Assembly (NCBI GenBank): GCA_900554775.1
Contig: USIK01000001.1
Location: 1-28,328 of the forward strand
Direction of reading: 5' to 3'
Source: an uncultured Oscillospiraceae bacterium
Lineage (GTDB): Bacteria; Bacillota; Clostridia; Oscillospirales; Acutalibacteraceae
DNA length: 28,328 nt
Each line of letters opens with the position of its first letter. The first letter of the stretch is position 1. Below, piece by piece: positions 6,396-15,018 of the stretch. The notes below the pieces were generated by a model. It saw nothing but the letters and a program-made list of their open reading frames with translations, was not told the DNA's origin and searched no databases. The translations under genes and the position numbers were made by a program.

Positions 6396-8330
6396 TTGGA
6401 TACTAACAATTTAGATCTCGAAGAATATGGTGCCGGAGAGATTCAAGTTCTCGAAGGGTTAGAAGCCGTTAGAAAAAGACCGGGTATGTATATAGGAACT
6501 ACCGGCCCGAGAGGACTCCATCATTTGGTTTATGAAATAGTCGATAACGCCATCGACGAAGCCCTGGCAGGTTATTGCAGCGAAATTAAAGTTGAAATCC
6601 TCCCTGGGGATATCATCCGCGTTACTGATAACGGCCGTGGCATCCCTGTTGGAATTCACCCAACTGCAGGTATTCCGGCGGTTACGGTTGTTTTCACGGT
6701 CCTTCACGCAGGAGGAAAATTCGGCGGAAGCGGATACAAAGTTTCGGGCGGTCTTCACGGAGTAGGCGCTTCGGTTGTTAATGCGCTTTCAACTTGGCTT
6801 GAAGTTGAAGTTTGCGACGGAAGCCACATTTACAAGCAAAAATTTGAACGTGGAATTCCAAAAAGCGAGCTCGAAATAGTTGGCGACACAACTGAGCGCG
6901 GAACCAGAATTACGTTCAAAGCCGACCCTGAAATTTTCAAAGAATCAGACCATTATGAATATGAAGTTTTGCAAGCAAGGATACGTGAACAGGCATTTTT
7001 GAATGCAGGAGTTAAAATAATTCTCACGGATTCAAGAGACGCCGAAGACCCTAGAGAAGACGTTTTTTCATATGAGGGCGGAATAAAAAGTTTCGTTGAA
7101 TATATTCACAAAAAAAGAGGTCTTTCGGGAATTCACGATGACATAATTGACTTTTCGGGAACTCTCCCTGACGGAACTTCAAGCGGTGAGGTTGCCTTCC
7201 AGTATAACGACAGCTACAACAGTTTGATTCTTTCGTTTGCGAATAATATTCACACTGTCGACGGCGGAACCCACGAAGATGGCTTCAAGCGCGCAATCAC
7301 TAAAGTTATTAACGAATATGCAAAGAAATACAATTTGCTTAAAGATAACGACAAAAAATTCTCCGGCGATGATGTTCGCGAAGGCTTAACGGCAATAATA
7401 AGTGTTAAAGTAAGGAATGCTCAGTTTGAGGGCCAAACCAAAACAAGGCTTGGAAACACTGAAATCAGAGGTTTCATCGACGGTTTAATAAGCGATAAGT
7501 TTGCGGTTTACCTCGAAGAAAACCCTGCAACTGCAAAAGCCATCGTTGAGAAAGCGCTTTCAGCTTCAAGGGCAAGAGAAGCAGCGAAAAAAGCCAGAGA
7601 TTTGGTAAGGCGCAAAACCGCAATGGAATCGAGCTCTTTGCCGGGGAAACTCGCCGATTGCCAATCAAAAGACGCTTCTGAAACTGAGATTTACATCGTG
7701 GAAGGAGATTCTGCAGGAGGCTCCGCAAAATGCGGAAGAGACAGAAGATTCCAGGCTATTTTGCCGCTTTGGGGTAAGATGCTCAACGTTGAAAAATCAA
7801 GGCTTGACAAAGTTTATGGTAACGACAAATTAATGCCTGTAATCACGGCTCTTGGCTGCGGAATCGGCGAAGATTTTGACATTTCAAAAATAAGATACGA
7901 CAAAGTAATCATCATGGCGGATGCTGACGTTGACGGTTCGCACATTAGAACGCTTCTTTTGACCTTCTTCTTCCGCTTCATGAGGCCGGTTATCGAGCAA
8001 GGCCATATTTACATTGCTCAGCCGCCGCTTTACAGAATAACCAAAAATAAAGTTCATTATTACGCTTATTCTGACGCTGAAAGAGACCAAAAAATTGCGG
8101 AGCTTGGCGGCGGAACGGAAATTCAAAGGTACAAAGGTCTTGGTGAAATGGACGCCGAGCAACTTTGGGAAACAACCATGAACCCTGACACCAGGATTAT
8201 GCTCAGAGTTTCGCTGGAAGATGCGGCTGCAGCTGATGAAACCTTCACTATTTTGATGGGTGACAAAGTTGAGCCGAGGCGCGAGTTCATAGAGCAAAAT
8301 GCCAAATATGTTCAAAATTTGGATGTGTAA
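6396..8330 (+). CDS. gyrB: DNA gyrase subunit B
   Basis: GyrB supplies the ATPase and the metal-binding TOPRIM domain of gyrase, which supercoils DNA. The 644-residue protein has the GHKL ATPase motifs (VRKRPGMYIGT, DNAIDEALAG, DNGRGIPV, GGLHGVGASVVNAL). The transducer comes next, then TOPRIM with EGDSAGGSAK, PLWGKMLNVEKSR and DADVDGSHIRTL, and the C-terminal YKGLGEMDAEQLW. Length is normal for Gram-positive GyrB. The start is TTG at 6396-6398 with AAAGGAG just upstream. It is followed by a small membrane-protein gene and then gyrA, as in many Firmicutes. Confidence 0.98.
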   Translation: MDTNNLDLEEYGAGEIQVLEGLEAVRKRPGMYIGTTGPRGLHHLVYEIVDNAIDEALAGYCSEIKVEILPGDIIRVTDNGRGIPVGIHPTAGIPAVTVVFTVLHAGGKFGGSGYKVSGGLHGVGASVVNALSTWLEVEVCDGSHIYKQKFERGIPKSELEIVGDTTERGTRITFKADPEIFKESDHYEYEVLQARIREQAFLNAGVKIILTDSRDAEDPREDVFSYEGGIKSFVEYIHKKRGLSGIHDDIIDFSGTLPDGTSSGEVAFQYNDSYNSLILSFANNIHTVDGGTHEDGFKRAITKVINEYAKKYNLLKDNDKKFSGDDVREGLTAIISVKVRNAQFEGQTKTRLGNTEIRGFIDGLISDKFAVYLEENPATAKAIVEKALSASRAREAAKKARDLVRRKTAMESSSLPGKLADCQSKDASETEIYIVEGDSAGGSAKCGRDRRFQAILPLWGKMLNVEKSRLDKVYGNDKLMPVITALGCGIGEDFDISKIRYDKVIIMADADVDGSHIRTLLLTFFFRFMRPVIEQGHIYIAQPPLYRITKNKVHYYAYSDAERDQKIAELGGGTEIQRYKGLGEMDAEQLWETTMNPDTRIMLRVSLEDAAAADETFTILMGDKVEPRREFIEQNAKYVQNLDV

Positions 8331-8333
8331 TTT

Positions 8334-8354
8334 CATATTTATGATATAAATATG
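8334..8354. repeat. AT-rich perfect inverted repeat after gyrB
   Basis: CATATTTAT (8334-8342), three bases, then ATAAATATG (8346-8354) form a perfect palindrome of nine base pairs. It begins four bases after the gyrB stop and just before the -35 of the next promoter. It might be an operator or a weak hairpin. Confidence 0.5.
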
Positions 8355-8363
8355 TGTTAGATA

Positions 8364-8392
8364 TTGAGTTTTATTTAATCAAGATGTATAAT
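8364..8392 (+). promoter_or_regulatory. Promoter of the 8425 membrane-protein gene / gyrA
   Basis: TTGAGT (8364-8369), a 17-base spacer, and TATAAT (8387-8392) precede the gene at 8425 by about 30 bases. It probably starts a transcript that also carries gyrA. Confidence 0.65.
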
Positions 8393-8424
8393 AAAACAAA
8401 TTTAAATGATTTTTAGGAGGAAAA

Positions 8425-9117
8425 ATGGATAATGATTCGAGTCCTAAGCCTGGGGGCTGGGGAAAAAGTGATTTTGAAGAAAAAGTAAACGGCTTGGAAG
8501 AAAGTAACGATGATTTTTCGTTATCTGACAGCGATTTCGAAGATGATGACGACGAATATCAAGGGTGCGAAAATGAAGCTGAAGTTGTTGCTGATGAAAA
8601 CCCTGAGGAGTACAAAGAAAGTGCTACAGGGATTAAAATTAAGTATGATTTGATGAAAAAAGATGTTGAGAAATTCATTCGTCACAATGAGGTTTACAGA
8701 GAACAAAAGAAAATTCGCATAAAATATGTGATCGTTCAGCTGGTCTTCTTGCTAATTCTCAGTTTGATGGCTGCAATCAGCGGTTCTTCATATTACGTTT
8801 TTATGGCTGGTGTACCATTTTTTGCGCTTGTCATGATTCAGCTTGTGTCATTTGTAAATTTGAGATTTTATTCTAAAAAATTATTGAAAGATAGGCATTT
8901 CACGGTGGATATATTCCCCAGTCGCCTTGAAATTGAAACCGAACACAGAAAAAGTGTTATACATCTTGACGGGACCTACAAATGCGAAGAACGCGACGAT
9001 TTAATAATCGTTTCTAAACCCGGCCAGAGAGGAATTATCATCCCTTTGAGAGCGGCCCACCCTGATGTTCGCCCGGAAATCGAGGCGATGATACTTTCGG
9101 GTTGCAACCGAGTTTAG
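8425..9117 (+). CDS. Hypothetical acidic membrane protein, YcxB-like C-terminus
   Basis: This 230-residue protein is not recognised with certainty. Residues 1-70 are very acidic and low-complexity (runs of D, E and S). Two membrane segments follow near 110-125 and 130-145 (YVIVQLVFLLILSLM; YVFMAGVPFFALVMIQ). A soluble C-terminal domain (about 155-230) has 'FTVDIFPSRLEIETEHRKSVIHL' and ends with 'IIPLRA', which recalls the YcxB-like family, though I cannot confirm it. The start is ATG with AGGAGG upstream. It sits between gyrB and gyrA and may be co-transcribed with gyrA (66-base gap). It could be a membrane sensor or scaffold; no catalytic motif is visible. Confidence 0.7.
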   Translation: MDNDSSPKPGGWGKSDFEEKVNGLEESNDDFSLSDSDFEDDDDEYQGCENEAEVVADENPEEYKESATGIKIKYDLMKKDVEKFIRHNEVYREQKKIRIKYVIVQLVFLLILSLMAAISGSSYYVFMAGVPFFALVMIQLVSFVNLRFYSKKLLKDRHFTVDIFPSRLEIETEHRKSVIHLDGTYKCEERDDLIIVSKPGQRGIIIPLRAAHPDVRPEIEAMILSGCNRV

Positions 9118-9183
9118 TTAGCACAAAAATTTAGCTTTCGTGCGGCTTTGCGGCTTGCACAAGCGATTTTAGGAGAGTACTAA

Positions 9184-11664
9184 ATGGATAATCAAACAGA
9201 CGATATAAAGTCTTCAAAAATTATAGATGTAGACCTCGAAAAAGAAATGAAAAAATCCTTTTTGGATTATTCTATGTCTGTAATAGTTGCAAGGGCGCTT
9301 CCTGACGTTAGAGACGGCCTCAAGCCTGTTCACAGAAGGATTCTTTATGCGCTTTTTGAAGATAATTTAGGGCCGAATAAGCCTTACAGAAAATGCGCAA
9401 ACGTTGTTGGTGCGGTTCTTGGTAGATATCATCCGCACGGCGATGCTTCGGTTTATGACGCTTTGGTGCGTCTTGCGCAAGATTACTCGATGAGATATAT
9501 GCTCGTTGATGGCCACGGAAACTTCGGCTCCATAGACGGCGACCCGCCTGCTGCATACAGATATACGGAGTCTAGGATGGGAAAAATCGCTGTTAAAATG
9601 CTTTCGGATATAGACAAAGAAACGGTTGATTTTGTTCCGAACTACGACGACAGGTTAAAAGAGCCAACGGTTCTTCCGTCGCGTTTCCCGAACCTTCTTG
9701 TGAATGGTTCAACGGGAATTGCAGTTGGAATGGCGACTAATATTCCTCCGCACAATATGTGCGAAGTTATTGACGCAATGTGCTACTTGATTGATAACCC
9801 TGAAGCAGAGCTTGCCGACCTTTTGGCTTACATCAAAGGCCCGGACTTCCCAACCGGCGGCATTATCATGGGCAAAGCGGGAATCAGAGCAGCTTATGCA
9901 ACCGGAAGAGGAAAAATTACGGTTCGTGCAAAAACAGAAATAGTTGAAGACAAAAATTCACGTTTCAAAATAATCGTTACCGAGCTTCCCTACCAAGTTA
10001 ACAAAGCTAGGCTGATTGAGAACATCGCAGACATGGTCAAAGAGAAAAGAATCGAAGGAATTTCAAGGATTGAAGACCATTCCGACAGAAAAGGAATGCA
10101 CATTGAAATTGACCTTAAAAAAGATGCTTCACCACAAATCGTTCTTAACAAACTTTTTTCATATTCCCAGCTTCAAACCACGTTTGGCGTTATAATGCTT
10201 GCAATTGTTAACGGTGAGCCGAAAGTTTTGACTTTGAAAGAAGTTTTGGAGCATTACATTAACTTCCAGATTCAAGTGGTCACAAGGAGAACACTTTTCG
10301 AGCTCAGAAAGGCAAAAGAGCGCGCTCATATTCTGGAAGGCCTTAAAACTGCGCTTGATTTCATTGATGAAGTTATCGCTATTTTGAAAGCTGCGAAATC
10401 AGTTCAAGAAGGCCGCGAAAAACTCTCAGAAAGATTTGGCCTTGACGAAATTCAAACTCAAGCGATTGTTCAGATGCCTCTCGGAAGGCTCACAGGTCTT
10501 GAAAGACACAAAATTGAAGATGAACTCAAAGAGCTTGAAATCAAAATTGCCGATTACAACGACATTCTTTCGCATGAATCAAGAGTAAGAGACATTATTA
10601 AAACCGAAGCTCTTGACGTTAAAAAGCAATTTGGTGATGAAAGAAGAACTGAAATTTTGAATGTTAGCGGGGAAGTTGACATTGAAGATTTAATCCCAAA
10701 AGAAGACTGCGCTTTAACCCTCACCCACTTTGGCTACGTTAAAAGGCAAAGCCTCGAAAGCTACCGTTTGCAACGCCGTGGCGGAAGAGGAGTTTCAGGC
10801 ATGACAAGGCGCGACGAAGACACAGTCAGCGAGCTGTTTATTATCAACAGCCATGATTACATTCTGTTCTTCACCAACCGCGGTAAAGTTTACAGGGTTA
10901 AATGCTATGAAATCCCAGAGGGTTCAAGAACTTCAAAAGGCACTAATGTGGCTAATATCCTGCCGATTTCTTCGGATGAAAAAGTAACTTCGATGATAAA
11001 AGTAACAAAGTTCGAAGAGGATAAATATCTTGTTATGATAACCAAAAACGGCGTTATTAAGAGGACTTCTCTCACGTCTTTCGACAGCTCAAGAAAAGGC
11101 GGTTTGGTTGCGCTTGACCTCGATGAAGGTGACGAGCTTTCTTGGGTGCGCTTGACTGACGGAACAAAGAACCTACTCGTTGCAACCAAAAAAGGCAAAT
11201 GCATAAGGTTCCTTGAAACTGATATCAGAGCCGTTGGAAGAAGCGCAAGAGGCGTTAGAGCCGTTAGACTCGGCGAAAATGACAGCGTTGTGGGAATGAT
11301 AGTTGTTGACGAAGATAAAAATATTCTCACCGTTTCTGAAACAGGTTTCGGAAGACTTTCAAGCCCAGATGATTACAAAATTCAGTCAAGAAGCGGCAAA
11401 GGAATTCTTAACTATTACACCGAAAAATACGGTGATGTTGCTTCGATTAACACCGTTGGCGAAGATGATGACGTTATTCTTATTTCCGATAACGGCGTTA
11501 TCATCAGGATTGAAGGAAGCAGCATAAGAAAATGCCTCAGGCCTTCAAAAGGAGTAGTTTTGATGAAAGTTTCAAACGATTTCAAAGTTGTTGCTACTGC
11601 TTGCGTGCCGCATGAAGAACCTGATGAAAAAGAAGAAACAGAAACTAAAGAGGAAGAACAATAA
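9184..11664 (+). CDS. gyrA: DNA gyrase subunit A
   Basis: GyrA breaks and rejoins DNA and wraps it through its C-terminal beta-pinwheel. The 826-residue protein has the N-terminal MSVIVARALPDVRDGLKPVHRR, the cleavage tyrosine Y127 in the AAYRYTESRM context, and the GyrA box QRRGGRG in the C-terminal domain. In the quinolone-sensitive region the sequence is HPHGDASVYD, with Ala88 where E. coli has Ser83. It is preceded by AGGAGAG. The acidic C-terminal tail (DEKEETETKEEEQ) is common in GyrA. It ends just before a clear terminator. Length and domain order are normal. Confidence 0.98.
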   Translation: MDNQTDDIKSSKIIDVDLEKEMKKSFLDYSMSVIVARALPDVRDGLKPVHRRILYALFEDNLGPNKPYRKCANVVGAVLGRYHPHGDASVYDALVRLAQDYSMRYMLVDGHGNFGSIDGDPPAAYRYTESRMGKIAVKMLSDIDKETVDFVPNYDDRLKEPTVLPSRFPNLLVNGSTGIAVGMATNIPPHNMCEVIDAMCYLIDNPEAELADLLAYIKGPDFPTGGIIMGKAGIRAAYATGRGKITVRAKTEIVEDKNSRFKIIVTELPYQVNKARLIENIADMVKEKRIEGISRIEDHSDRKGMHIEIDLKKDASPQIVLNKLFSYSQLQTTFGVIMLAIVNGEPKVLTLKEVLEHYINFQIQVVTRRTLFELRKAKERAHILEGLKTALDFIDEVIAILKAAKSVQEGREKLSERFGLDEIQTQAIVQMPLGRLTGLERHKIEDELKELEIKIADYNDILSHESRVRDIIKTEALDVKKQFGDERRTEILNVSGEVDIEDLIPKEDCALTLTHFGYVKRQSLESYRLQRRGGRGVSGMTRRDEDTVSELFIINSHDYILFFTNRGKVYRVKCYEIPEGSRTSKGTNVANILPISSDEKVTSMIKVTKFEEDKYLVMITKNGVIKRTSLTSFDSSRKGGLVALDLDEGDELSWVRLTDGTKNLLVATKKGKCIRFLETDIRAVGRSARGVRAVRLGENDSVVGMIVVDEDKNILTVSETGFGRLSSPDDYKIQSRSGKGILNYYTEKYGDVASINTVGEDDDVILISDNGVIIRIEGSSIRKCLRPSKGVVLMKVSNDFKVVATACVPHEEPDEKEETETKEEEQ

Positions 11665-11670
11665 TTTTTT

Positions 11671-11708
11671 TCAAGGTCACCGAAAACCGGTGGCTTTGAA
11701 TTGTTTTT
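11671..11708 (+). terminator. Rho-independent terminator after gyrA
   Basis: A 12-base-pair stem with a short loop (TCAAGGTCACCG aaaac CGGTGGCTTTGA, including two G-U pairs) begins seven bases after the gyrA stop and is followed by TTGTTTTT. It ends the gyrase transcript. Confidence 0.85.
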
Positions 11709-11745
11709 AAGCTTGCGCATTAAATAAAACTTTGGAGTGAGTGTT

Positions 11746-12498
11746 TTGAAGAAAAAACTTATAGTTGCCAACTGGAAGATGAACAAAAATATTTCTGAAA
11801 CTTTTGATTTTGCTGAAAGCCTGGATGAGAATTTTGCGAAAACTGAAGATGAAGTGGCCATTTGCCCGCCCTTTATTTCGATTTTAGCTCTTAAGCCCTT
11901 TGCTGAAAAATGTGGTTTTAGCATTGGTGCGCAAAATTGCTTTTGGGAAGAAAGCGGTGCATTCACGGGCGAAGTTTCAGCTCCGATGCTTAAAGATGCA
12001 GGGGTTAGATACGTCATTTTAGGCCACAGCGAAAGAAGAGAATACTTTTTTGAAACCGGCGAAATGATAAATAAAAAGATTTTGGCGGCTTTGAAAAATG
12101 GCCTTAGACCTATCGTTTGCGTTGGCGAAAGCTTGGAAACAAAAGAAAAAGGCCTGGCTGAAGAGTTTGTTAAATCGCAGCTTGAAGACTGCTTTGGAAA
12201 TATAAATAAAAACGAGATTAAGAATATTTCAGTTGCCTATGAGCCGATTTGGGCCATTGGAACGGGCAAGGTCGCCTCCCCTGCCGAGGCCTCGAAAATG
12301 TGCGGGTTTATCAGGAATTTTATTTCTGAAAAGTTCGGAAATGAAGCGGCTTTAGAGGTTAAAATTCTTTATGGCGGTTCGGTTAATGAGAAAAACGCAA
12401 AAGACTTTTTCGCCATGGAAAATATTGATGGTGGCTTGATTGGCGGGGCTTCGCTTGACGCTGAGAAATTTAAAAAGATAGTAAATTTTCGTTTGTAA
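11746..12498 (+). CDS. tpiA: Triose-phosphate isomerase
   Basis: TpiA interconverts glyceraldehyde-3-phosphate and dihydroxyacetone phosphate in glycolysis. About 250 residues are seen with this start. The active-site Lys11 is in VANWKMNK, the His94 electrophile in LGHSERR, and the catalytic Glu166 in AYEPIWAIGTG. The phosphate loops LYGGSV and GGLIGGASL are present. An upstream GTG (11737) is in frame, but it overlaps the GGAG ribosome site (11734-11737). TTG 11746, eight bases after that site, better matches the family start KKLIVANWK. It lies 12 bases before gpmI, so both glycolytic genes form an operon. Confidence 0.96.
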   Translation: MKKKLIVANWKMNKNISETFDFAESLDENFAKTEDEVAICPPFISILALKPFAEKCGFSIGAQNCFWEESGAFTGEVSAPMLKDAGVRYVILGHSERREYFFETGEMINKKILAALKNGLRPIVCVGESLETKEKGLAEEFVKSQLEDCFGNINKNEIKNISVAYEPIWAIGTGKVASPAEASKMCGFIRNFISEKFGNEAALEVKILYGGSVNEKNAKDFFAMENIDGGLIGGASLDAEKFKKIVNFRL

Positions 12499-12510
12499 GG
12501 TGGAATCTTT

Positions 12511-13989
12511 ATGAGTTTTAAACCTGTTGTTCTTGCAATAATGGATGGCTTTGGGATGAGAAAAGAAACCGTTGGGAATGCTGTTTTTAGCGCGAAAACG
12601 CCTAATTTAGATAAGATTTTTTCTTCGTGCCCTTATACTGAACTGGAGGCTTCGGGGCTTTTCGTTGGGTTGCCTGAAGGCCAGATGGGAAATTCTGAAG
12701 TCGGGCATATGAACATTGGCGCAGGCAGGGTCGTTTACCAAGATTTGACATTTATTGACAAGTGCATTTCAGACGGGAGCTTTTTTAAAAACGAAAATCT
12801 CGCGGGAATTATGAGCGAGGTTTCAAAAAATGGTTCGAACCTTCATTTGATGGGTCTTGTTTCCGACGGCGGCGTTCACAGTAGCATTAATCATCTTTTT
12901 GCCCTTTTGAAAATGGCCCGCAAGCTTAAAATTAAAAACGTTTTCATTCATGCTTGGACCGACGGAAGAGACACCGGGGTTAAATCTGCGGGTTCATATA
13001 TTTCTGCTGTTGAAAACCTTGCAAAAGAGCTTGGCACGGGCGAAATTTAAACTATTTGCGGTAGATTTTACGCCATGGATAGAGACAAGCGCCTTGAAAG
13101 AACCACCCAGGCTTTCGAGGCTATGGCTAATGCTAAAGGAGCTAATTTTGAAAGCGCTCAAGATTACATAAAAGCTAGCTACGATGCGGGATTGACCGAT
13201 GAGTTTATTGTTCCTGCGGTGAAAAGCGGCTATGCGCCCATGAGCAAGAATGATGCGGTAATTTGCTTTAATTTCCGCACTGACAGGGCGCGGCAAATAA
13301 GCGAAATGTTTTTGAAAACGGGCATGGTTAAATATTTTGGCTTCACTAGGTATGAAGAGGGCGTGCCGTGTATTTTCAGCCCCAGGGAAGTTAAAAACAC
13401 GATCGGTGAGTATCTTTCGAAGAGCGGTCTTAAGCAGCTGAGAATCGCCGAAACGGAAAAATATGCGCATGTTACGTTCTTTTTGAATGCCGGGGCCGAG
13501 AAACCTTTTGAAAATGAAAGCAGAATGATTGTAAATTCGCCGAAGGTTAAAACCTATGATTTGGCGCCTGAAATGAGCGCTGAGGAAGTTACAACGTCGG
13601 TTTTGGAAGCAATAAATTCCGGGAAGTATGACGTTATTTTCATTAACTACGCCAACCCAGACATGGTTGGCCACACGGGTAATTTTGGCGCTGCTACTCA
13701 AGCTGTTGAAAAAGTTGACGAGTGCATCGGGAGGGTTTGTGAGCTTGTTAGAAAATCCGGCGGAGTGACTGTCATTACTGCCGATCACGGTAATGCCGAA
13801 AAAATGATAGGCGAAAATTGCGAAGTTTTCACCGCACACACGACGAGCAAAGTGCCCTTTGTGATTGACGGCTTTGACTGTAAATTGAAAAGTTCAGGTA
13901 GCCTTTGCGATATTGCTCCTACCCTGCTTGAAATTTTGAAAATAAAAAAGCCCGCCGAAATGACGGGCCAGAGCCTTATAGAAAATTAA
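12511..13989 (+). pseudogene. gpmI: Cofactor-independent phosphoglycerate mutase, in-frame TAA at codon 180
   Basis: GpmI converts 3- to 2-phosphoglycerate using two metal ions. The reading frame is continuous for 492 codons except for one TAA at 13048-13050. The part before it (179 residues) holds the metal ligand Asp12, the phosphorylated Ser62 (QMGNSEVGH) and DGRDT. The part after (312 residues, with a possible ATG at 13075) begins TICGRFYAMDRDKR, the normal continuation. It includes PDMVGHTGNF, TADHGNAEKM and AHTTSKVPF. So all catalytic motifs survive. The stop falls in the transferase domain at a position that is variable in the family, so read-through could give full enzyme. A recent nonsense mutation, sequencing error or rejoining of two fragments are alternatives. 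Confidence 0.9.
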
Positions 13990-14537
13990 TCTTCAAGTTG
14001 TTTGCCGAGAAGCTGAGTGGTTATCTCGGCTAAATTTATTTTTGCGGCTTTTTCTGCATCGGTTAGGCTTGTTTTGCTGGTTTTTAAAACACAGACACTT
14101 CCGATTACGTCGCCTGCACAAATTATTGGAAATGCACATAAAGCCTCGTTTTCGAGACCTTCAACTGGCAAGAATTTTTCGGTTGGAGTTTTAAAAGAAG
14201 AGTAGTTTGTTCTGTCTTGCATTAAATCTTCGACGAAAGAGGTTATTCTTCTTTCTGAAAATTCTCGTTTTGGTGCGCCTGAAACAGCAACTATGTGGTC
14301 GCAATCGGATACTATTACCGGCATGTTGACTTTTCTAGCGAGAACATCGGCGTATCTTGCAGCAAACGGAGAAATTTCCTTTATGAAAGAATATTTTTTG
14401 AATATAATATTTCCTGTATTATCAGTGTAAATTTCCAGCGGGTCACCTTCTCTGATTCGAAGTGTTCTTCTTATCTCTTTTGGAATTACAATTCTGCCCA
14501 GGTCATCAATTCTTCTGACTATTCCTGTTGATTTCAA
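13986..14537 (-). CDS. spoVT: SpoVT-like AbrB-family sporulation regulator
   Basis: The 183-residue protein has an N-terminal AbrB-type swapped-hairpin DNA-binding domain (GIVRRIDDLGRIVIPKEIRR, residues 5-24). A GAF-like C-terminal domain follows. It matches B. subtilis SpoVT in order and length; SpoVT is a sigma-G-directed regulator of late forespore genes. The start is TTG (14535-14537) with GGAGGGA before it. The stop overlaps the gpmI stop (convergent, shared TTAA at 13986-13989), leaving no space for a terminator between the genes. Its presence suggests that the host forms spores or descends from a spore former. AbrB-like proteins also occur in non-sporulating clostridia, so this is not proof. 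Confidence 0.92.
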   Translation of the reverse strand: MKSTGIVRRIDDLGRIVIPKEIRRTLRIREGDPLEIYTDNTGNIIFKKYSFIKEISPFAARYADVLARKVNMPVIVSDCDHIVAVSGAPKREFSERRITSFVEDLMQDRTNYSSFKTPTEKFLPVEGLENEALCAFPIICAGDVIGSVCVLKTSKTSLTDAEKAAKINLAEITTQLLGKQLED

Positions 14538-14726
14538 ATTTGTTCCCTCCTCTTATAATTTTAACATAACTATATTGTTGTATATTTCTTGAGGATTATT
14601 CATATTATATAGTTTACATGAGAAAATTATTTGAGTAAATGTAATTTAGAGGAAAGGAATTGATTGATACTGATTTAGTTTTGTAGTATAATACTTTTCA
14701 AATTAAATTTTAGGAGGAATTAACGC
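14538..14726. promoter_or_regulatory. Divergent regulatory region of spoVT and ferredoxin
   Basis: This 189-base AT-rich stretch contains the ferredoxin promoter (TTGATA 14664-14669, 17 bases, TATAAT 14687-14692) and the start of the leftward spoVT transcript. A clear spoVT promoter was not found on the minus strand. Confidence 0.7.
14664..14692 (+). promoter_or_regulatory. Promoter of the ferredoxin gene
   Basis: TTGATA and TATAAT separated by 17 bases, followed after about 15 bases by AGGAGG and the ATG at 14727. The match to sigma-A consensus is close. Confidence 0.75.
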
Positions 14727-14915
14727 ATGAAAGTTTGCGTAAACCAAGAAAGCTGCATTGGCTGCGGAATGTGCATTGACATTTGCCCGGAAGCTTTTAA
14801 GTATAACAGCGAGGATAAATCCGAGGCTATTTCGGAATCTGTTGAAGCTGGCCTTGAAGACAAAGTTTTGGAAGCAAGAGACGTTTGCCCTGTTGATGCT
14901 ATTGAAGCTGAATAA
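14727..14915 (+). CDS. Small ferredoxin
   Basis: The 62-residue protein carries the CxxCxxC motif CIGCGMC at residues 10-16 and a second CP near residue 53 (RDVCPVDAIE). These are the four ligands of one [4Fe-4S] cluster. An additional cysteine lies at 20 (DICPEA). It would be an electron carrier for anaerobic enzymes in the cytoplasm. The ATG has AGGAGG just upstream. It is monocistronic: it has its own promoter, and a terminator follows five bases after the stop. The acidic character is normal for clostridial ferredoxins. I cannot tell which partner uses it. Confidence 0.92.
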   Translation: MKVCVNQESCIGCGMCIDICPEAFKYNSEDKSEAISESVEAGLEDKVLEARDVCPVDAIEAE

Positions 14916-14920
14916 TCAAA

Positions 14921-14947
14921 CCTGCACTTTGGTGCAGGCATTTTTTT
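14921..14947 (+). terminator. Rho-independent terminator after ferredoxin
   Basis: CCTGCAC tttg GTGCAGG, a perfect seven-base-pair stem, followed by CA and seven T residues. Confidence 0.9.
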
Positions 14948-15018
14948 GTTTAATCTTGCATTTTTGCGGCGCTTGGCAAATATAATTGATTTTAGACGCA
15001 TTATGTGAGGTGTGATTT

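Noticed and set aside
11415..12017. 200-codon open frame opposite the end of gyrA and start of tpiA
   Set aside because: It crosses two real genes and a terminator; serine-rich composition typical of shadow frames.
12830..12845. T-loop-like GGTTCGAACC suggesting a tRNA
   Set aside because: It lies inside conserved gpmI coding sequence and no cloverleaf can be drawn around it.
13048..13050. TAA recoded as an amino acid genome-wide
   Set aside because: TAA ends dnaN, gyrB, gyrA, tpiA and other genes exactly at family length.
12994..13839. Long open frame of 281 codons opposite gpmI
   Set aside because: Antisense shadow of gpmI; the plus strand encodes clear mutase motifs and the minus product is unlike any family, with no ribosome site.
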